From assembly GCA_035041965.1 (NCBI GenBank), contig JAPYMA010000372.1:62001-126000 (forward strand): a stretch of DNA of 64,000 nt. The letters run 5' to 3'. Of this stretch, positions 26,601 through 36,700 are shown in pieces (within the stretch, counting starts at the first letter, position 1; every line of letters begins with the position of its first letter). A program made the translations under genes and the position numbers. The notes beneath the pieces were generated by a model. It worked only from the letters and a program-made list of their open reading frames with translations, did no database searches and was not told where the DNA came from. The stretch is from Anisakis pegreffii (taxonomy: Eukaryota; Nematoda; Chromadorea; Rhabditida; Anisakidae).

Positions 26601-28721
26601 CAACACCGGATCGTTTTCTCTTAGGGTGTACTTTTGGTTCATATCAGTGAGAACAATAAACGGATTTAACGTAATGCACTCGATTGTGAAAGCCAGACTG
26701 CTTGAATTATTAATCGAAACTCAGAAAGACTCATTATTTTGATACTCACTTTTGTCTCTTTGGATCTATAGCCTATGAAATTAAGAAATTCAGTTCTATT
26801 ACGTTTGAATTCCCAACATCTTTCTGAACAATTCTATCACTCAATCACTTCATGATAGCAAATCTCACAAAAAACGTAAAAATTCAAACATTCACTTTGA
26901 GAAATCATAAATTCGGACAAATGAAAACTAAAACATATAAAAACGCAAGGTACTGAATGCATTCAACGTACGGATGGATAAGGCATACTTGAGAGAGTAA
27001 CGTAATAGAGCGGTCAATACAAAAATGGATCTGTTCGATGTGTAAAATAAAAAATTAAATGATGTGCTCGGTAATGATTCAATAAATGTAAATATGAATG
27101 AAGATGACACGAATCGGTAATCAGTGAATGGGTAGTGAAACTGCCTGAAGTGAAGAATGTCAAGGAAGAATGTTCAGAAATAATCATTTTTGAAACGATA
27201 CGAATGAATCAAATCGAGTTTCCGTCAAACGATAATCTGATTTCATGTTTTCCACGGTGAGCTGAAACACGATAACCATGCCAAAGTGAAGTCATTTGGT
27301 ACCAGGCGAAGCAGTCGAATAAATCGTACCGCACAACAGAATAAAAAGAATAAAACATTGCATCATAAAGGGATACATGCAAAGTTTTAAGGAAAATTCT
27401 AACCTGTAAAAATGATTTCTGAAGTTCATCGAAAGTGATATAAAATATAGATCCTGCATGCATGCTGCACACAGAATTTCAATGTAAATCACTACAGAAT
27501 CGTAATATGACAGAATGAATTTGTAATTAGATCAAGTGATTGGATCGGAGATTAACTGATCGGCAATCTGTCAGAATTACTTTTTTAACCATATGACTCT
27601 GTGCTAACCATATGATTTTGACTGACTATGAGGTACTAAAATAGTCAGTTATTCGAAAAAATTATTCAAAAAACGTTATTCAATAAAAGTTAACGTGATT
27701 GGTTTGTTATGCTCACAAAATGAGCGACTTTTCTAGGGTTCCAAAATCCTTGAAATAGCAGTTCCGATGCTGCTCTCATTTATTCATCTTCCTATTAAAC
27801 AATATGCAATAGTCACTTCTCAGAAATTGATATCGTCGCTTTTTTGAGATTAATCAGCAGATTGGATAGGTAAATAAATGAAAATTGATCTGAAATCAAA
27901 AAATTGACCCGAAAAATTGACCTACTACTGCCTCTAGCACAAATTTCTGCGAATTAAAGCTGTCAAACAGTGCGAACTTAGGAAAATTAAAAAGAAAAAG
28001 AAAATTAATTCTTAACAGATCGAAACTGAAAAACAATTCGGACACTGGTGAAAAACACATCTTGGGATGAACTTGAATTGGTTAGGTGGCGAACTGAGAA
28101 AATTGTCAAATTAATGTTCGTGGATTTTTTTACCATAATTCTTCTATACTCGTCCAGTAATGGTTTCCTAATGGTTGCTTAATAACAACGGATCGTTGCA
28201 AGATAACCATAGACAAGTTGGGCAGCAAACATCTCGATGAATGCATCGATATCTCAGTTCTGTTCTATTTTCTACCAAGAAATACCAGAAATCCGTCGAA
28301 TGATTTTGAAAATTTCGAGCAATTCAGCGATATTCCAGCAACTTCTTGATGAACTAACTACTGAAAATCTTCAAATGCCGACTACCTACCCACACACCTG
28401 CCTTTCCATCTCTTCTGCCTAAACCGACCTAGTGACAGTCACATCAGCACTTCCAGTATCACGTGCATTCTCGTACAGCTTGCTAATCCAAGACAGAAAT
28501 ACTGATCTGAACCCTAAACAATACCTTTATTGCCATGGAATGGTGGCGATAGAATTGGTTGGCGATCAACAACCGATATCGAAAAACCTTGACCGATTGG
28601 TGGCTTCTGAGAGTCAGCGAACACAAGCCGAGAGCCAGAAAGATTTGCTGGTTCGTCTTCGGCGGCCACGAGATGGCGTAACGGTCTGTGGGCACCGAAC
28701 GACATTCGTCACTATTGGTAT
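23679..28721. other. gene-poor stretch
   Basis: Open frames are short and lack motifs or coherent splice sites. No repeats beyond short AT-rich words were seen. Confidence 0.35.
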
Positions 28722-29957
28722 TAGTGTTGTGCGGGGAGTCCCCGAATTCGGGGTCCCCGTCCTCGAAATCCCCTTCTCCCTCCCCGTCTCCGACCATTTT
28801 CGAGCGGCGGCCATTTTGGGGACTCTCCTCGTCCCCGACTTCTCCAGAATTGTCGCCTCTCCCCGAAATGTCGGGGAGACTCGAAATTTCGAGGAGTCTC
28901 CCCGACTCGAAATTTTTTTGCTCGCATGTTTGTCTATAAGGCCCCACTACCATTCTGTCACAGCTAGGGTGTACAGGGGATCCCGGAATTTCAATGTAGA
29001 CTGATCGAGATAATCACATTTTCTAATGGGAACCAAGAGCAACAAAATTCAACGAAATTATGAGCTCATGAGTCCGTGTGTTAATTCATTCCTACGATAA
29101 GGAATATTTCGAGAGCTGCACAGTGACATGTAATATGTCCGCATAGGTGAGTGTAGTAGAAAACTGCAGGAGTAGAGCGTGCCTTCTGTTTTGTTTCTGT
29201 CAAATACTCTATTTGTTGCTATTTTTTGTTAAACTCTAAAAACTCTGTTTGCTATGCTATTTTTTGCTAGTTTTGCTATTTAAATAAAACTGCTATTTTC
29301 AAAAACTCTATTTCTTCAGGTGATTGAATAAAATACTGTGAATAGAACTGCATTGCGCCTTTGCAGTTATCGCTTTTCTAGCTTGAAGATCACTTATTTC
29401 AATGCTTCTCCATCAAAAAAATCATGTTTTCAAGGTCCTCCTGACTCTAGTTCCAAAATTACATTTTCGGGGAGATTTGGGGAGTTTCAGGGAATCAAGG
29501 ACGGACACGAGGAAAAGATTGAGTTTTCTCCTCGGAACTCCCCATCCCCGACCAGTTTCGGACGGCGGCCATTTTCGGGGACTCTCACTGTCCCCGACCA
29601 GTCTCGAGTGGCGGCCATTTTCGAGGACTCTCCCCATCCCCGATCTCCCATCCCATCGCCGTCCCCGACCATTTTCGAGTGGCGGCCATTTTCGGGGATT
29701 CTCCCCGTCCCCGACCATTTTCGGGCGGCGGCCATTTTCGGGGACTCTCACCGTCCCCGACCAGTCTCGAATGGCGGCCATTTTCGGGGACTTTCTCCGT
29801 TCCCGATCTCCCGTCCCGTCCCCGTCCCCGATCATTTTCGAGTGGCGGCCATTTTCGGGGATTCTCACCGTCCCCGACCAGTCTCAAGTGGCGGCCATTT
29901 TCAGGGACTCTCCCCGTCTCCGTCCCCGACTCATTTTGCTCTCCCCGCACAACACTA
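28722..29957. mobile_element. GC-rich non-autonomous DNA transposon with 17-bp terminal inverted repeats
   Basis: TAGTGTTGTGCGGGGAG at 28722-28738 is matched by its exact complement at 29941-29957. The eight bases just outside on each side (28714-28721 and 29958-29965) agree at five of eight positions, which would suit a worn 8-bp target duplication of the hAT type. The ends are rich in CCCCG and differ sharply from the AT-rich surroundings. A fairly ordinary AT-rich core (about 28940-29460) separates a short left GC block from a long right satellite. No transposase frame is present; the long open frames here come from the repeat and are not considered genes. Confidence 0.6.
29564..29936. repeat. 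higher-order satellite, 163-bp unit made of 46+71+46
   Basis: The word GGCGGCC of the core GGCGGCCATTTTCGGGGA starts at 29564, 29610, 29681, 29727, 29773, 29844 and 29890. The spacings are 46, 71, 46, 46, 71 and 46, so a 163-base unit occurs twice in full. The 71-base member is a 46-mer with about 25 extra CCC-rich bases (around ATCTCCCATCCC). Another copy of the core lies near 28804 in the left GC block. Confidence 0.8.
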
Positions 29958-30703
29958 CTTGATACTGTGTCAGTGATCTTGAATTTCAATAGCCACCGAC
30001 CAAGACCGACCGCCACGTAAAACACGCTTTGTCGACAGTCACCGAGAAAAACCTGTCGTTTCCCAACTCCAGCAGATCCTCATACGTCTGCTCATCAGTC
30101 ACTTAGGCTTAAATGTCCTAAGCCATAATGCTTCGTTATAGCTACACCCAGTGGCGAAGCCAAAGCGGGAAGGGCGTACAATAAATCATATACATACAAA
30201 AATCCACTGCAAAATTCGGCTAACTGTTACGGACCAGACCTTTTTGCATTATAATTCCGAATTAACTGTAGATTTTCGAAAGTTTCATGTGCTGGAAAAA
30301 GTCGGCAAGGCTTTTGAATTGAAAATGGTCTCTGATAAAGTTTGCCATTCTCCTTCTACAAGCTACACCTTTTGGCATTTATCTTTGAAACTAGTCACCT
30401 ATCGTAATGTTTCTTCTATAGCTTATAATTAGTTATTCCCCTCCCCCTCTCTATCTATTCCTGTTTTCATTGCTTGTCTGCTGTATGCTGATCGAAACGC
30501 ACGCTCGTGTAGCAGCTACTGGGTGGCATTACCACCCAATGACGTCCACTGTTTTGTGGTAGTGAAAGAGAGAGTTAAGACAGAGTAATGGTTCTTTTAT
30601 GTGAATTTTAATATTGGTCGTCAATTATGAGCTAATGTTTTTTAAATTGTAAGGTAGGGGAATCGTTTGGGGAATTTCATTGTAAAGTGGTGTAAATTGT
30701 TTC
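29958..30703. other. spacer upstream of the RCC1-type gene
   Basis: No gene seen. CAGTGGCGAAGCCA near 30149 resembles ends of some DNA transposons, and GGGTGGCATTACCACCC near 30526 forms a short hairpin, but no paired terminus was found. Confidence 0.3.
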
Positions 30704-30705
30704 AG
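30695..30705 (+). promoter_or_regulatory. candidate spliced-leader or first-intron acceptor
   Basis: TAAATTGTTTCAG ends at 30705, 23 bases before the ATG at 30729. It is either a trans-splice site or the acceptor of an upstream intron, since the frame stays open back to it. Confidence 0.4.
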
Positions 30706-30728
30706 AAGTGATAATTTGCTTAAATGTT

Positions 30729-33700
30729 ATGTTTTACAAATGGGAACGAAATGATGGTGAGGAGTTATTGGAGACTGATGAATGCATCATCGATTATACG
30801 TACATCTCCGAAGAACATTTCATTCTGATTGTACTTCTTACATCATATGGTATGTTTTTTATTGCCGCTTTTTTTGGAATTTTCTTTGCTGGAAAAACCC
30901 AAAGAAAAGCATCATCTGTTGTTCGTGAAGAAGAAATTTGAGTTTAGGTGATTTACGTATTTCGTACAATGTGCGTGGAAGTGGTTCGAAACAGAGAGTG
31001 ATACCTATCCGAGAGTTTGCATCATCGCAATGTGCAGATGCAAAGGCGTTATGTTTAGTGCCAGATGCGAGTTGCATTGCTCTGATCCTATCGAATGGCA
31101 ATGTTCTTCTGGTTTCGATTAAAACTCTCGTTGTAAGTTTTCTCGTGTTCATTTTGTTTCTTCCTCGATAGTACTCTCTTGACTTTCAAGTCATTCAAAA
31201 GCAAGAACGAGAAGTTGATTAGTTGATACGATATGAGAAGCGGAAACTGTCATGGAATTCTCGTGCAGTGAATGCAAATTTGCTCAATTTATCATGCACG
31301 TGAGAAGAGGTGTTCGCAAGTGTTCGTCAGTTGTTGATTTCCGACTGACCTGCTCACCTGGATCGCGCAAAGATTACTATGACATTTAATCAGGATGTTC
31401 CATGGGGTCATGAAGGTATTGTTGGAGATGATTCGTTGGCGCTAATTGAAATCGATACAAATGGAAATGGAAATAATGATTGCCTCAAAACCCCAACATC
31501 AGCACTTTCCTATTGTGCTTTGTATTCGAAGAGGCCAGTTCTGATCTATAGCAATAAGGTTTTTTTTTTGAACTTCTCAATTCTGTCGTTTTCACTGTTT
31601 CTAGCATTATTCATTTGTTCATTTCCTACTGATCTATGCGCATTGCTGTTTTTTATCTTTAAACAACAAAGAGTTTCTGAACTGAACCGTCATGTGAAAC
31701 AGAGATATTACACGACGAAAAAGTGAACTGACCCGTTGGAAAAAATTGAAAGTATTTCCCTGCTCCATCGTAAAAAAATCAAAATCTGAATACATCCCCG
31801 TGAAAATAAAAATAAAAATCGAACTGATCCAAAAAATTACATTTATCCTTCACACTCATCTCTTACAAAGATTCTACGAGCTGAACCAACACTTGATAGG
31901 AAATGAGAAACTGAATGGTCAGCACCGTTTTCAAGTGATCGTGTATTCAAAGAGTTACGTTCAGTCTGGCAATGTTGCTGTAATGTTTTTGAAGTATCTT
32001 CTGGCATTTATCACTGAAGTTGTTGCTGGATTTCGAATCGAAACGGAATTCATCAAAAAACACTGAAACTATTCAGAACATTGAGCAAAATAACGAGAGG
32101 AATCTATGACATAACGAAATAATTGTAATTGTTTAAGGCTGGTCAAATATTCATTATTGATTTAACAACACGAAAACTGTCAGTTGGACTGGGTGCTCCT
32201 CAAAGTATTCATGCAATTGAAACGTTCACAACATCGACTTCAGTTCATTTATTGGTCAGTTATATTTCGTTGACAGCTGCGATGTTTACGGAAGAAATCT
32301 CCGGTTATGAAGTTTCTAACAATGATCATCGAATACGCACGATAAGTGCACAACATGCCTTCTTTAACGTTTCCGATAGTTCGACTCAAATATTTTTCCG
32401 CATGTAATACACACGTAGATTTAACTATATTTTCAGCCACCAATGTTTATTACAAAATGGATTCTATCCTTTTGGTGCAACATTCCGTTGTTAATTTACT
32501 CATCAGTTACGCATGTGCTTTTTATGGAAGCATTTATTTTTTAAATAAATGACTAACCACATCATTGCGTTTGATCATTATCATAACGGTAATATGCTAG
32601 TATAGTGATTAGGTGGGAGTAGATGTTCGGATTGCCGATTAGCCATTGAAATAAATCAGGCGAACAATGAAAATAAGCATGTTCAACAGACTGCGTCAAT
32701 GATTGTTTTCGTTTAGGTAACAGGTTTCACTGGTGCACAGTGGGTAGTGCCTTTGGAGAATGGAGGTCAAAGTCTGCGTGAAACGCTCGGGAATGTGATA
32801 CCATCAGAACTGCAGCAGTTACATCAGTCTGCGGCAAGATTGAGTACAAATGAAGATGGAAAGTTGTGTTTTTTGGATATTGTCAATCACAAAGTACAGG
32901 TAATGCTGTTTAGTTGAATGTGCCTTAAGTTGTTAACTGCGAAGTATGCATCATCGCTTTTATCATTGTGATACAGGAAAAGAACACTCAAATCGATTAT
33001 CAGCGTCGTTGTCAGATTGCACTTCTGCTTCCGTGACATAACGAATCTGTTCTGAATTTGTCATTAGTTTCCGTCTCGAGAAATTCATATTCTTGTGAAA
33101 ATATTTCGATTTCCAACGTTTTTTGATTACTGTCCAAAACACCAAAACATTACTTGCCATCGAAAAAATGCAATAAATTTCTAAGCGTCCTACTAGTCCA
33201 TCCGATAAAAGTAAATCTTCATTTACATATCAGCGATAAAGGCTTGTCTACATAAGTAAATGTTGATTTATATCATTGATATATTTGAGGTATTTGATGA
33301 TATCTCAATGAAACAGTGCACTTACGAAAGTAATGTTCCTGAGAATACGTGGTTGGTGCATCTCACCTCGAATACCTTATTTGCGATCTGCGATCAAACT
33401 TCTATGAAAACGGCTCTTCATTTCGGGGTTGGTGTTATCATGCCTCTTATGAAATACGCCTTAGAAGCGATAACAATTAATAGTAATCAATGGTTGTAGT
33501 GAGATCGAAATAGGAAAAGTGCTATGTAGTCATATCAAAAGTGGTATAGTACCACTTTCTAAAATTCAGTAATTTGATGGTGTCGTCGCGAGAAAACAAT
33601 TGATGATTAATTAACAGTTTAGCTGTTGTCATCGTTCTCTGAAATAGTTTATGATGAATTGGAAGTGAAGTTACCGGATGAGAGGATATTGGCGATTATA

Positions 33701-36700
33701 CCGATCACGGATTGGCAGTCGTTGTCATCATGCATTATTGTCACTGAGAAAGGACTTTTGCGAATCGTTCCGGCCAAGTACAGTCTTATTTCTTATCAAT
33801 TGATCTTCATTGTCTTTCTTTTTCACATTCTCAGCGAATGAAAAAGTATAACATTTTATAGAACATTGGATGAGGTATTGGTTGAATTCATCGCTCGACA
33901 TCATTACGAAATGCACTATTGTGATTATTTGGCGACACGTTTGAAGTATGAACGTTTAAAATTATGTACGATGGTTGTACGAAATGCGTTGAGATTGATG
34001 AATAGTAGCAATGCAGCAGCAACAACGACAACTGCTATGGATAGGTCCAGTGATATCCAAGCGATCATTAAATTAGCTTTCAGTGCCCAGGTGACATTAG
34101 CAATCGCAATGTTTTTGTTCACTTTATTGCAATTTTTGTTTTGTCTCTTATGAAACACTTTGAGTGAGTGCACATACTCCACCATAGGATATATGAGTGA
34201 GTGTGAGAGAGAGAACCGAGTTTTTGTATATTCTTATCAATAACTTGAGTAGGATGATTTGTTGAAAACATTGCAACAAGTTGGACGTTAATGATATATA
34301 TTGCAGATGGATATTGGCAACATAATTCGTATATTCAATGAGTATGATGCAGGTGATGCATTATTACCAACGGTTTTAGAACGATGTGCAACGAACAAAA
34401 GTGATGAATGCAGACATTCGATTGTTGAATTATATATATCAAAACTGAGAAAGAATGAGTCTGAGAGAGATAATATCGAACGTGATTTGAGGTTCTTTCA
34501 TTTTTGTTAAAATGATGGCCAAATTTACGATTGTTTTTCTCATAACCCTAAATTCTTTCGAATAATTCAGGTGGTTCGATAGAATGAGACTATCGAATAT
34601 TATTAGTCATATTATCAAACAACTAACACGCTTGCTAACGAAAATGATCCACCTTATTAGAATTATTTTTTCGGGATTTGACGAAGTTAGATGTTGTTTG
34701 TTATAAATACTATCAGGGCTTGCGATCTGTCAATCAGTAATTGGCTTAATCAATCTAATAATTAAGAACATTTCTGGCTGAACATACGGATATAAGCGAT
34801 GGTATTGAATTACTGTTGAGAAATGGTCTATGGTCATGCGTTGCGATCATGGTCTCACGCAGTGCAACTCATCACTCGGAGAGCGTTGCTAATTTCTTGT
34901 GTTCTGATGGATTAGAATGGCCCGTTGATAAGGTGTCACACCTTGTAAGAACATTGAATGGCATCTCTTGGAATGACTTATCTCCAAATGCTGAACAACT
35001 TCTGATAAGAATGATCAATTATTTACCGCATCTACGATCCTTATCGCATATCGTTTCCTTTGCGAGGATTGGTGAGGGACAAATGAATAGGTTGGTATAA
35101 TTTTGTTATGCATCATACCTGTTGAGCGTGGCATTGGAATAAAAGCGTTGCCATAACCAGAAGTGCAGAACCCGGATCCGAGTGTACGGAAGGTGGGAAA
35201 TGAAATGGGAAGAAGAAAATTGGTGTTCTTGTAGGATGGGTCGAACTTTACTTGAATTTCAGGACGAATAACATACACAGAATCGTCATACATAAGAAAT
35301 AACAAAGCGTAAGCCTTCTTGAGAATCTGAGAAAGCTGAAAGCTAGAAGTTTCATGTTTTATTGTTGTTTAATGAATGTTAATGTTCAGATTCCACCAGA
35401 CTGGTGCAGCGCTTTATGCTTTATGTACACTGCGTTTATTGGATGCAACACCGTCATTCGACGTTAGTTGAGAATATATTTCATTACGTATCTTTGACGG
35501 CACTCCTCAATAAACTTTCATTGAAATTGTTCGAAATCGATTTGCGGACTAACTCTGAGTTGTGTATAGAGGTGAGCGATTATCTGTAATGAGCAGCCAT
35601 AATTTTTAGTACACATCGTTGCCTTCGAATCTATCACTTTCGTGTGGTTCAAATTGCATAACGTTGATTTCTGAAGATGAATCTGTGATATTTATTGGTG
35701 AATTTTCGGCTGGAAGTATGAAAATGAAGGATGCTGAAAGAAATAAGATTGTGGCGAATCGATATGCGCTGCCACGTCAAATAAATGTTCCTGAACGTGT
35801 GTGTAGCGTGTCAGCTGGTACTGAACATGTCTTATGCCTAACCACGTATGGTAATCTTTATTCATTCGGCAAAAACAGGTAAATACTTGGAATGAATTTA
35901 ATGCTCTGTGTCAGATTTTGCAATGCTTTGATTCGTAATGAGCAATCTTTGTTGTTTCAATGAAACTCAAAAAGATTAGGTTTCGCCATCAGTGAAGCTT
36001 CAGATTTTGTGCTTGTTTGATTAGTCGCATAACCATTCGTTTGAACAAACGTAATTTTTAGATGACAAACATATTGTTGTATTCAAGAATGTGAAAAGTT
36101 GGAATTTTGATGAATTGAAGATTTGGAGAATGCGGAGTGGGTCACAAAAGAGAAGTTAGCGAGGCATCTCGTGTGCGAGGATCATTTGAAGGAATACGTT
36201 CTATTTGTTCTGGTCACTATCACTCAGCATTAATAGACTCAAAAGGACGGGTCTTCACATGGGGTTGGGCTATACATGGACAGCTTGGGCATGAAACGCG
36301 TGATGGATTTGAGGATATCACTGTGCCCCGTCTTGTTGAAACTATTGAGTAGGTTCCATTTTAGGATTCATTCAATTATATGATGCAACGAATGTTTTAC
36401 TTGACATTGTTCAAGTGATCACGATACTGAATGAATTTAACGAAAATGTACTGAATTCAATAAAAATGTTGCTCTTCACGATTAGTTTCGTCATGTAAAT
36501 GCATTGCTGTGTTGTTGAATTAACATGTTTACAAATAATTTAGTGAAGAGATCAAAGCAGTGTGTTGCGGATATGCCCATACTATATTTTTGAGTGAGAG
36601 GGGGATAGTGTATGGATGTGGGAATAGTATTTATGGACAGTTGGGATGTGGAGAAGACATTAAAAAGAGGTTTGTTTACATTTATTTGTGGGTTTCCTTG

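Noticed and set aside
28432..29004. 190-codon plus-strand frame and its antisense frames
   Set aside because: It runs from AT-rich flank into the transposon's left GC block, across the terminal repeat; no motif and no consistent start.
29338..30025. Long open frames (up to 212 codons) on both strands
   Set aside because: They are read from the 46/71-base GC-rich repeat, are open in several frames at once and encode a repeating peptide; not a gene.
31746..32066. Plus-strand 106-codon frame within an intron of the RCC1 gene
   Set aside because: The exon before and after join in phase without it (SNK to AGQIF), and its composition is lysine/isoleucine-rich as in random AT-rich sequence.
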